The notes beneath the pieces were generated by a model. The model ran no database searches. It was not told the DNA's origin and was given only the letters and a program-made list of their open reading frames with translations. From Azadirachta indica (taxonomy: Eukaryota; Streptophyta; Magnoliopsida; Sapindales; Meliaceae), in NCBI GenBank assembly GCA_022749755.1, contig CM040442.1, positions 15,660,457 through 15,724,456 on the forward strand: DNA of 64,000 nt, in the 5' to 3' direction. The position numbers were made by a program, and so were the translations under genes. Each line of letters opens with the position of its first letter. Position 1 is the first letter of the stretch. Shown one piece after another: positions 34,401 through 44,815 of this stretch.

Positions 34401-36085
34401 TTTTTTTGTGCCGATTTTGCGTTTGACAATATTGTCCCCGAAAAGCCTTCTGTTCCGACTCTTCCATTTTTGAAATGAAATGCATTGTAACGATTGTGAC
34501 TCTACACTTTAGTCACAAGACATGCATTCCGTCATGAAAGGAAACCAGTTTTTTGGGGCTGTTTTGTGTTTGACAATATCGTCCCAGAAAAAACGCGTTC
34601 ATTTCCGATTCTTTCCCTTTTTTAAAATGAAATACATTTTAACAATCGTCATGCCACAATGAGAGAAACAAGACATGTGTCTCGTCTTGAAACGAAATCA
34701 TTTTTTTGCGTCCGTTTTGCATTTGACAATTTCATCCATGAAAATTGCACATTTCTGACTCTTCCATTTTTGAAATGAAATGTATTCTAACAATTGTGAC
34801 CCTGCAGTGAGTAACAAGACATGTGTCCAGTCTCGAAACGAAACCATTTTTTTGCGACTGTTTTATGTTTGACAATTTTATCCCCGAAAATCGTACATTT
34901 CCGATTCTTCTATTTTTGAAATAAAATGTATTGTAACGATCATCACCCCATGGTGAGTAAAACAACATGCATCCCGTCTCAAACAAAAGCATTTTTTTGT
35001 ACCTGTTTTGCATTTGACAATTTCGTCCCTGAAAATCGTACATTTCCAACTCTTCCTTTTTTTTTAAATGAAATACATTGTAATGATCATCACACCATGG
35101 TTAGTCACAAGACATGCATCCCGTCTCAAAACAAATCACTTTTCTTGGCCGTTTCACATTTGATAATTTCGTCCCAGAAAATTGTTCATTTCCGACTCTT
35201 CCTTTTTTGAAATAAAATGCATTGTAACAATAGTCACACCATAATGATTAAAAAGATATGCAGCCCGCCTCAAAATGAAACCACTCTTTTGCACCCATTT
35301 TGCGTTTGACAATTTCGTCCCCGGCAATCGTACATTTCCGACTCTTCCTTTTTCGAAATGAAATGCATTGTAACGATCGTCACACCACGGTGAGTAACAA
35401 GACAGGCGTTTCATCTTGAAATGAAACGATTTTTTTGCACCCATTTTGCATTTGACAATTACGTCCCCCAAAATTGTTCATTTCGGACTCTTCCGTTTTC
35501 TGAATGAAATGCATTACAACGATTGTGACACCACGTTGAGTAATAATAGACATGCGTCCTGTCTTGAAAGAAAACCATTTAGTCCTTGAAAATCGTTCAT
35601 TTCTGACCCTTCCATTTTTAAAATGATATGCATTATAACGATCGTCACACCACGGTGAGTAAAGAGACATACATTTCATTTCAAAATGAAACCATTTTTT
35701 TGCACCTGATTTTCGTTTGACAAATTCGTTCCCGAAAATCTTACATTTCCGACGCTTCCGTTTTTTGAGTGAAATACATTGTAATGATCGTCACACCACA
35801 TTTAGTCACAAGAGATGCATCTCATCCTGAAAGGAAACCATTTTTTTGCGCCCGTTTTGTGTTTGACAATTTCGTTTCCGAAAAATGTTCATTTTCAACT
35901 CTTCCGTTTTTGAAATGAAATGCATTGTAACGATCGACAGCCTAGGATGAGTAACAAGACACGCATCCTGTCTCAAAATGAAACCACTTTTTTGCTCCCA
36001 TTTTGCGTTTGACAATTTCGTTACCGAAAATCATTCGTTTCCAACTATTCCATTTTTTAAATGAAATGCTTTGTAACTATCATTT
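31495..36085 (+). repeat. 147-bp satellite, block 6 (orientation 1)
   Basis: The longest block, about 31 monomers. Variants with 'gttcatttccgactcttcc' and 'cccgaaaggaaaccattt' are interspersed with 'gtacatttc' and 'ctcgaaacgaaacc' forms. Two monomers are shortened, near 32775-32805 and 33360-33385. The spurious open frames on the minus strand (for example 32804-33322) are satellite translation. Confidence 0.94.
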
Positions 36086-36479
36086 CTTGTTAATTACTAA
36101 TTTAACCAAACATAAAATCGTAAATCCTCTAATACAATCGAATGACAAATTTATATTATTCCAATTGAAGTGATTAAAAAGCTAAATTACAAGAACTTGA
36201 AATCAATAAAATTCTATTGAATTCAATGAAATTAGATGAAATTTGGCTAGTTATCTAATCTGCTATTGAAATATTAGGTGAATTTAACAATCATTATGTA
36301 ATTTAAATCATTGCGTTTGTTTAGCAAATACAGGCCAGCATCTTGGGTTTGGTTTTTGGCTTTCTATAATAATTCCTACAAGTAATAAAAAGAAACTCAA
36401 AGTAATAAAATTTTAAGATAAAATACATGAATAAAGGACATAAACATAGTAAAATACTAGGACAAATATTGATTTATCA
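36086..36479 (-). repeat. Family A LTR, reversed and internally deleted (394 bp)
   Basis: The left part 'cttgttaattactaatttaa' to 'gtaatttaaatcatt' matches the LTR end region on the minus strand. It jumps at about 36312 to 'gcaaatacaggccagcatct' and ends 'caaatattgatttatca' at 36479, the LTR start reversed. The right junction with satellite is the mirror image of the junction at 16756/16757. Confidence 0.85.
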
Positions 36480-37879
36480 AAATTGTACATTTCTGACTCT
36501 TCCGTTTTTGAATAGAAATGCATTGTAACGATCATCACATTATGGTGAGAAACAAGACATATGTCTCATCTTAAAACGAAACCATTTTTTTGCGTCCGTT
36601 TCGCGTTTGACAATTTCATCCCCGAAAATTGTACATTTCTGACTCTTCCATTTTTGAAATGAAATGTATTGTAACGATTACTATCCCACAGTGAGCAACA
36701 AGACATGCATCCCTTCTTGAAACAAAACCTGTTTTTTTGCACCTGTTTTGCATTTGACAATTTCGTTCCCGAAAATCGTACATTTTTGACTCTTCCGTTT
36801 TTGAAATGAAATGCATTGTAACGATTGCCATCCCATGGTGAGTAACAAGACATGTGTCCCTTCTTGAAAAGAAACCTATTTTTTTGCACTCGTTTTGCAT
36901 TTGACAATTTCGTCCCCGAAAATCGTACATTTTTGACTTTTTCATTTCTTAAATGAAATACATTATGACGATTGTAATGCCACGGTGAGTAACAAGACAT
37001 GCATCTCGTCTCAAAACGAAACAATTTTTTTGCGCTCGTTTTACCTTTGACAATTTTGTTTCCGAGAATCGAACATTTCCGACTCCTCCCTTTTCGAATA
37101 GAAAGCATTGTAATGATCGTGACGTCACGGTGAGTAATAAGACATGCGTCCCATCTCAAAACGAAACATTTTTTTGTGCTCGTTTTGCGTTTAACAATTT
37201 CGTCCCCCAAAATCGTACATTTCCAACTCTTCCGTTTTTGAAATGAAAAGTATCGTAACGATCATTATGCCATGGTTAGCAATAAGACATGCATCCCATC
37301 ATGAATCAGAACCATATTTTTGTGCTCGTTTTTCGTTTGACAATTTCGTCCCAAAAATTGTACATTTTCGACTCTTCCATTTTTGAAATGAAATACATTG
37401 TTGCGATTGTAATACCACGGTGAGTAACAAGACATGCATCCTGTCTTAAAATGAAATCATTTTTTTGCACCTATTTCTCGTTTGACAATTTTGTTCCCGA
37501 GAATCAAACATTTCCGACTCCTCCCTTTTTGAATAGAAAGCATTGCAATGATCATGACACTACAGTGAGTAATAAGACATGTGTCCTGTCTCAAAACGAA
37601 ACTATTTTTTTGTGCCTGTTTCGCGTTTGATAATTTCGTCTTCGAAAATCGTACATTTTTGACTCTTCCATTTTTGAAATGAAAAGTATTGTAACGATTG
37701 TCATGCCACGGTTAGTAATAAGACATGCATCCCATCACGAAACAAAACCATATTTTTAAGCCCGTTTTTCGTTTGACAATTTCATCTCAGAAAATCGTTC
37801 ATTTTCGACCCTTCCATTTTTGAAATGAAATACATTGTAATGATCATCACCCCACGGTGAGTAAAAAGACATGCATCCC
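36480..37879 (+). repeat. 147-bp satellite, block 7 (orientation 1)
   Basis: About 9.5 monomers. A three-monomer unit (~440 bp) including a subtype III monomer ('cctcccttttcgaatagaaa' at 37084 and its copy at 37526) and a 'catggttagcaataagac' variant (37270, 37710) occurs twice in tandem. The sequence mirrors block 2 with one extra copy of that unit. Confidence 0.94.
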
Positions 37880-38420
37880 TAACATGGGAGTGTCCAAACA
37901 TCAAGAGCAAAACTTAAGTGCCAATAAGTTCAAGAAGATTACCCTAATTTACTAAGTTGTGAAGACATTGTCAGAGGAGTAATTTTGAAATTTAAACTGT
38001 ATTTACTGAAATAATATTTCAGAAAGAGGTTGGTACTACTAAAAAGTTGAAGAAGTAAGCTTTTTATAAAATTTTACGGTTTATTATTTAGAGTTCTCTA
38101 AAGAAAGTTATGATAATTTTTTTACAATATTTTCATTTTCAAAGCAGAATCTGGATGTAGTGATTTTAAAGATTTTTTAATTTAAATTCAATGTGTTTTA
38201 TTTAATTTCTACATGATATAAGGATTTGCTAAGTTGTAATCAAAGTTTTAGCTGTTTTGATTTATTTTCAAAGAATTTTAAATGTTTGTATTTATTTGTC
38301 AAAATTAAGTAATAGTTGTTAGCCTAACTTAAGATTTCTGGTAGTTGTTGGCCTAACCTTTGACATTTCTTTCAAGAATCTATATAAAGGCTTCATGTAT
38401 GTAGTTTTGAAGTTGAGTTT
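37880..38420 (+). repeat. Family B LTR fragment
   Basis: Starts 'taacatgggagtgtccaaac' (B LTR start, with taac for tgac) and runs to 'gaagttgagttt', where a reversed family A LTR begins. Both ends are the mirror of 15374-15934. Confidence 0.87.
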
Positions 38421-39798
38421 TGATGTGTAAATTTTAAATGCTTGTAAGTGCATGAATCATTAATAGTTGACGATAAGTTCACTCTGAGGTCGATCTCTCG
38501 CGAAATTGTAATATTTAAATCTTTATTATTTCCTGTTAATTACTAATTTAAGTAAATATAAAATCGTAAATACTCTAATGCAATCAAATGACAATGTTAA
38601 ATTATTTCAATTGAAGTGATTAAATAGATAAATTACAAGAACTTGAAATCTATAAAATTTTGTTGAATTCAATGAAATTAGATAGGATTTGGCTAGTTAT
38701 CTAATCTGGTATTAAAATATAAGGTGAATTAAACAATCATTATATAATTTACATTATTAGTTTTTTTTCTATTAAAGTATACAATTTCAATGATCATGGT
38801 AATTTTCACTTATAATTAATTAAATATATCGTTGATACGAGACTTCTATTTAATTAATTATATTGCTACAAGGAAATCATTTAATCATTTAAATCAAACG
38901 AACTCAATGGATTCAATTTAAACACTTGTTCAAAAGAGCTTAATTAAGGTAAAATGATGTTTCTAACACCTTAATTCTCAAATTAATTTTAATCACAAAT
39001 AATAAATAGCAAATCCACAACAAATAATGAAAATAAACAAGAAATAATCTCAACTTCTAATTAATCACATTTCACAAAATATTCAATATTATTTTCAATA
39101 GTAAAGCCAAAATCTGAAAATATGTTTACACTTGCATTCTTAAATTCAAATTTATGAATTTAATTACAAAAGTTCTAAACATATTTGAAAAATAAACAAA
39201 CTTAAAGAAAGCTTCCCTTTTTGAAAATTCACCACAAAGTTTTGAAGAAGATGATAATTCTGTCCATAAAAAATGTCTCCTCTTCAATCCAGCAATTCCC
39301 CCCCTCCCCCCTCCAATGGAAAACTCATTCTTTAGAAACCCTCATATTCATCAAATCCTTCCCTAATTCATTCTCAGCCCAGTAGCACCTCCAAAACCAT
39401 CCCTTTTTACTCATTTGGTCAACAACTTATTCAAAATTTACTCTAACATGTTAAGGAAAGTCTGTCTTCTAGTTGTCTCCTTTCTACCTAGAATTTTGAC
39501 CCTTAAAACTTTAACATTTTTTTTTCTTTTTTAAATGTAGCGTTGTAAATCATTATGTTTAGTTTTCAAATTATTTTGTATCAGCCAAATACCAGTATTG
39601 AGGACAAAGTTATGCTAGAAAATACGGACTATGTTCAGCAAATATGAGCCTTCCAGCATCTTGGGTTTATTTTTGGGCTTTCTACAACAATTCCTAAACG
39701 TAATAAAAAGAAGGCTTAAAGTAATAAAATTTTAAGATAAAATACATGAATAAAGAACATAAATATAACAAAATATTTGGACAAATATTAATTTATCA
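38421..39798 (-). repeat. Family A 3' LTR, reversed (1378 bp)
   Basis: Reads 'tgatgtgtaaattttaaatg' to 'acaaatattaatttatca', full length on the minus strand. The element interior (PPT and 3' region) lies to the right. It is the inverted counterpart of 13921-15373. Confidence 0.9.
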
Positions 39799-39985
39799 AA
39801 TTCACCAAAACCTAGACTTTGCTAGTCTTCGAACAAAATTAAAATAAAAAAAATAAAAGACTCAATATGCATTTGAAAATTCCTTTCCAGAGATGATCCC
39901 TCAAAATGTTAATGGCTTCAAAAAAATGCAACAAAATATAGGGTCAATCACTGACTTATCCAATTACTAACAATTTTTTAGAAGT
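39799..39985 (-). other. Family A 3' non-coding end, reversed
   Basis: Reverse complement of the ~180 bp before the LTR at 13921 ('ttcaccaaaacctagacttt' for the PPT zone, 'gggtcaatcactgacttatcc'). It stops near 'gaagttatcc', where family D leader begins. Confidence 0.8.
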
Positions 39986-40326
39986 TATCCTTATTTGACA
40001 ATTTTTTAGATCAAGAGTAAAGAATATTAGATTAATATTAAAAAAAATTATGAATATAATGGATAACAACAATTCTCTTTTTTTTTTTTCTTTTTTTTTT
40101 TACTTTATTTCATTTATAGGAACTAGAAATAAAAATATGAACTCAAAATAAATTGAAAGAAGTAAAAAAATAAAATTCGAATTTGGATCAGTCTAGGAGG
40201 AATTTGGCAACAATATATTTTTTTTTTTGTATTTTTTTTTCAAAATTCTAATTGAAGAAATAATGGAATAATAAAGATGTAAAAGGATAACTTAAACTTG
40301 CCTTGAATCAAAGCATTGATACCAAA
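39986..40326 (-). other. Family D leader and degraded primer site
   Basis: Matches the D leader at 25680-26003 in the same orientation, ending in 'gcattgatacca' (40313-40324). On the minus strand this is a PBS with tggtatcaatgc for tggtatcagagc. No gag is present. Confidence 0.75.
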
Positions 40327-41117
40327 TGATATGAACCTCGCTAATAATATGACAAAACCCAATACCGAATGTAGTAAAGAACCCCAAGATTTCTCCAAAA
40401 TGCAAGTTTATTGAATTTTGACCCGATATATCTAAATAAGAATCAAGACTATGATTACTCAAACGCCACACCAAGAATCCTTAAGAAAATACTTAAGAAT
40501 TTGGTTGTTTTGAACGCCATGAAAAATTAAACTTGAAGAGTTCAAAAATAAGAACTTGTAAGAAATAACTTAACACTCAAAATTGTTTGTTTCATTTTAA
40601 AAAATTGAGAGCCTTTTTTATAGGCAAATACAAAGGAAAAATATCAAAGGTTAGGCCAACAATCCTACCTAATAATTTGAAAAATTAAATACAAAATTTA
40701 TGCCTTTTAAAATTACAAATTTCAAATATGAAAACGTAAGCAATGACGTCATATATATATGACATAAGCAATGACATCATACGTGTATGATGTAAGTGAT
40801 TACATTATTTTAAAATTCTTAAAAATTACATAAATGACTTATAATTTTTGAACATTTTCATATTAGTCTTCTTAAACTTCGATCGCCTGAATGATATTCG
40901 CTGAGCCTAATTTTTCAAGATATGTATCTTGAATTGCATTTGAATCACACATCATTTTAATTAATCCATTTAAGACACTTTGCAATGTCTTGACTCTAGC
41001 TCTTATAATCGGTCCCCTTGGCACACTTAACGAATCATATAGAGTGTGCAATTGAGTATCTTTAGCCTTATGTGGGAATTTCGCCTCTTATTTATGTGGT
41101 TGCACAACTTTGTTTCA
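40327..41117 (-). repeat. Family D LTR (791 bp)
   Basis: Element strand starts 'tgaaacaaagttgtgcaacc' at 41117 and ends at 40327 ('gaggttcatatca'). It keeps the palindromic tgacgtca near 40745 and a TATA-like box. The junction with satellite at 41118 recurs at 62591/62592. Confidence 0.88.
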
Positions 41118-41348
41118 ATAAAAAATGGTCGTAAAAAAATGGTTTCGTTTCAAGACGGGATACATGTCTTGCTACTCACTGTGGGGTGACGATCATTACA
41201 ATGCATTTCATTTCAAAAATGGAGGAGTTGGAAATGTACGATTTTTAGGGACAAAATTGTAAAACGCGAAACGGGTGCAAAAAAATTGTTTTGTTTCTAG
41301 ACAAGATGGAAGTCTTCTTCTCACTGTCGCATAACGATCGTTACAATG
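41118..41348 (-). repeat. 147-bp satellite, block 8a (orientation 2)
   Basis: About 1.6 monomers between the D LTR and the C2 insertion. It carries the variant 'ctagacaagatggaagtctt', shared with 62770-62795. It continues after C2 at 48433. Confidence 0.92.
41344..41348. repeat. Target-site duplication CAATG, left copy (C2)
   Basis: caatg precedes the first base of C2 and is repeated at 48433-48437. An uninterrupted counterpart of this site exists at 62819-62823. Confidence 0.9.
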
Positions 41349-42195
41349 TGATGGAAATACGGATGCACACAAGAGCAATGATCCAATTCAGCTACCTAAT
41401 GGTCCCGTTACAAGAGCAAGAATGAAGAAATTCAAGGATGCATTGAATGGATGATTCAAGGTTTGTGGGATGATCTTGCAACAATTCAAGAGTGTTAGAA
41501 AGAGTCAAATATCAAGCTTGAACTTCAAGAAAAGAATCAGAGCTTGGTAACATTGACAAAAGTACAAGAAGGCAAAACCTAAAGATTAAAACTTCTACGG
41601 AATTCGACTTCTCAAATCTGTACAAAACCATATTCGAATGATGTCTCAAAACTAAGCAAACATGTTCAAGTCTTTTAATTGCAGTTCAAATCAGATCGTC
41701 ATCATGATACAAGTTTCGGATTCCATGTGCCATTTTGGGCTAAGTTACTGTTCAAGCCCATTATTTATTTTAGTCTTATTTATAAACATATATTTATAGT
41801 TTGTTATGTGTTTGGGCTGTTAATGCTAATTATTAAGCCCAAATTTAGTTTATTTTATTTTAAATTATAATAAGTTTAATTTTGTGGCCAAACACTCCAA
41901 TTAGAGTTACTTATCTTTTGTACCCTTATATATTCAGCCACATGCTCCTATAGAGGCATCAATTACTTTTTCGAATGAAATAAAATTGAGAGTGTTTTCT
42001 CTTGTTCTGATTTTTGCTTGAATCAAGGTTTTTACAATCAAAACTAATTATTTTGAGGGTATTTATTCTAAAGTTCTATTTCACAAGTTGAAATTGGGTT
42101 GCAGACTTGGGTGAATCTGATTTAGCTTTCTAAGAGATTGCTTCCATGCGTAAAGATATTGGGTCTCAAGTTTAATATACTCGGGGTTCGTATCA
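41349..42195 (+). repeat. C2 5' LTR (847 bp)
   Basis: Starts 'tgatggaaatacggatgcac' and ends 'ggggttcgtatca'. TATA-like 'cttatatattcagcc' lies near 41928. It contains the LTR-encoded pol tail segment. Confidence 0.93.
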
Positions 42196-42198
42196 GTT

Positions 42199-42210
42199 TG
42201 GTAACAGAGC
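42199..42210 (+). other. Primer binding site, tRNA-iMet type (C2)
   Basis: tggtaacagagc, one base different from the exact site in C1. Confidence 0.8.
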
Positions 42211-42974
42211 TACGGCTCTAAATCAGGTTATATTGTCTTTCAAATTTGTCTATTTGTTTCTTTAGTTTCTGAGTCTGTTTTGCTTCAATTTCATTTATTT
42301 TCGTTTTTGTGTTTATTATATCAAAAAAAAAAAAGGGTTTCCTTTCAATTCACAGCATGTCAAGTTTGGGTTATATCAATCTCCAATTCGATTGATTTAG
42401 TCTTTGTCTATTCATTTCTTTTGTTTCTCTTTCTATTTATTTTTGTTTGGTCACTCCTACGTGTTTGGAGGTAAAAAGAAAAAAATTGAAAAAAAAGGAG
42501 AGAAAAGCAGAGCATTTGCCCAAGAGAAAAAAAAAAGGAGCAGGTGTTGAACGAAAATAAGGAGAATAAAAAGAAAAATCAGATTGCTTCAAGGAGTTTG
42601 ACCAAATCAAGCCTACATTCCAAAACAAGTTAGGATTTGCTTCCTAATCTTTCCATAATTTTTGGTTGACTTTTCTATTCCTGTACTGATTTTTTTTTCT
42701 TTGTTCTTAATATTTCCTTTATCATTTCTAAAAATCTATTTCCTAGTTCTTGTGCTTTCTCAATTTGTTGCCTATCTAAATTAGTTTTATTTATTGTATT
42801 TAGTAAGTTTGTATAAATTTTAATTTTTGCAACTAATCTTAATAAGAGAATTAGAGTAGAAAAAGGTTTAGTGTGAACACGTGCGAACTTGAGTGATAAC
42901 ATTGCTTGAGTAAAACACGTGAGGGAGTGAAGTGAGGAAATTATTCTTTTGCTTTACTAACTTTGTCTTGCAGG
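42211..42974 (+). other. C2 untranslated leader
   Basis: Collinear with the C1 leader. It holds A-rich runs near 42478-42535 and no coding signal. Confidence 0.7.
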
Positions 42975-44017
42975 ATGAGTGGACAAGCAAGAAATCCACA
43001 AGGTGAGATAGATCGATTCTAAGCCGTAACTGAGTTGTTGCAAGCCATTGATAGAAAATATGGAGAGTTGGTTGATAGAATGGAGAGGCTGAAGGTTTCA
43101 GCCACAAGGGGGCAGCCACCTAATGCTCCTAATCTAATCATGCAAACTAGGCAAGTCCAAGAAGAGCTCAATTAGATGATGGCTTTAATGATAGTGAATC
43201 GCTTGATGACAATGGAGAGGAAGAAGAGGTGAGACTGAGGGTAAGAAACAATAACAATAGCACCAGTGGGGTCAAACTAAAAATTCCATTATTTTCTGGA
43301 AGAATGGATCCTGAGGCATACTTGGATTGGGAAACAAAGATTGAATTAGTGTTTGATTGCAATGACTATATTGAATCCAAGAAGTTGAAGCTTGTTGTGG
43401 CTGTTTTTGAAGCTTATGCTATTACTTGGTGGGATGATGCTAAGCAAAAGCGAAGGAGAAATAGGGAAAGGCCCATTAAAGAGTGGAGATATCTAAAATC
43501 CATCATGCGCAAGAGATCTGTACCAAGCTACTACTATAGAGAATTGTATAATGTACTTCAAAATCTCATTCAAGGGTCTAAGAGTGTTGAGGAATACTAC
43601 AAGGAGATGGAGGTAGCGATGATAAGAGCAAATGTAGAGGAAGATAATGAAGTTACAATGGCAAGATTCCTCAATGGTTTGAACAAGGAGATTTCTAATG
43701 TGGTTGAATTGCATCCATATATGGAGCTAGAAGACTTGCTTCACCTTGCATTGAAGGTTGAAAAGCAACTGAAAAAGAGAGGTCGTACAAGTCAGTTTTC
43801 CTCCTATACTTCTTCATTCAAATCAAATTAGAGAAAAGATGATAAGGCTTCATCATCCAAGCCTAAAATCGAATCCAAAGAGTTTCCCAAAACATTCAAT
43901 CCAAGCAAATATAAGGGTAAGCTTAATTCTACTACTAGCACCAAAAATATTAAATGTTTTAAATGTCAAGGTGTAGGACATTACAAGCGGGATTGCTCAA
44001 ATTAAATAACCATATTC
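42975..44017 (+). pseudogene. gag: C2 gag (broken)
   Basis: ATG at 42975 matches the C1 gag start, but a stop falls at codon 16 (CGA TTC TAA). The capsid core is open at 43229-43831: KIPLFSGRMDPEAYLDWETKIE, AYAITWWDDAKQK, YYRELYNVLQNLIQGSKSVEEYYKEMEVAMIRA, ARFLNGLNKEIS. It continues uninterrupted where C1 has lost a base. A stop at 43829-43831 precedes the linker. The zinc knuckle CFKCQGVGHYKRDC is intact near 43957-43998, followed by another stop. Confidence 0.88.
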
Positions 44018-44815
44018 ATGCTTGAGAGGGAGTACTATTCAGCCAATGAAGAGGAGAATAAACAAGAGATGATGCCACCTCTTGAAGATGCAAGTGATGA
44101 AGAAGGAGATGAGCAATTTACTATGGTTGAAGGTGGTAAGGCTCTTGGATCAAAAAGAGTTTTGAATATGCAAGTCCAACAGGAAGAATGTGATCAAAGA
44201 GAGAATCTCTTCCATACTATGTGTCTTTCAAAGGATAGGGTTTGTGATGTGATAGTTCATGGTGGCAGTGTAACTAATGTTGCTAGTACTACTCTTGTAG
44301 AAAAGTTGGGGTTATCTACTTTAAAACATCCACATCCTTACAAGTTGAAGTAGCTTAATGATTGTAGGGAAGTTAGAGTGACAAAGCAAGTTCTTGTTGC
44401 CTTCAAAATAAGCAAGTATAGAGATGAGTTGTTGTTTGATGTAGTGCCCATGCATGCTGGTCATCTCTTGTTGGGATACCCTTGGCAATTTGATAGAAGG
44501 GTGTTACATAATGGTTTTACAAATCATTATACTTTTGAGAAGGATGGGAAGAAAATTACTCTTATACCACTTTCACCTAAAAAAGTTTATGAAGGTAAGC
44601 TTAGAAGAATGCAAAGTCAGAGTGAAAACAAGAGTGAGAAGAAAAGAGTGAGTGAAGGTATAACAAAGGAGGGTGAGTTTTCAAAGGAAAAGAGTGGCAA
44701 AAATAATGAGAAAGAAAAAAAAGTGAGTTCGAATGAAGAGGGGCAGAATTCAAATAAGGGAAAAAGAGTGGAGGAAAAAGAAACAATTGAATGTAAAAAG
44801 AAACAAGTGAGCTTT
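44018..44815 (+). pseudogene. pol: C2 protease and tether region
   Basis: An acidic linker (EEENKQEMMPPLEDASDEEGD) is followed by the aspartic protease, whose active-site loop reads VIVHGGSVTN. The catalytic Asp (IIDGGS in C1) is His here, so the protease would be inactive even without the stop at 44353. The second half (44378 on) reads KQVLVAFKISKYRDELLFDVVPMHAGHLLLG and then a Lys/Glu-rich tether that passes straight into pol without the frameshift of C1. Confidence 0.85.

Noticed and set aside
36566..37210. Open frame of 214 codons on the minus strand, and dozens like it in all satellite blocks
   Set aside because: The monomer is ~147 bp = 49 codons, so a stop-free frame in one monomer stays open in the next. 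The peptides repeat every ~49 residues (…SRRDACLVTHRG…) on both strands and have no domain.
40075..40110. Poly-T tracts (also 11090-11175, 25780-25805, 53090) as terminators or retroposon tails
   Set aside because: They lie inside the leaders of C and D elements at equivalent positions and lack flanking duplications.
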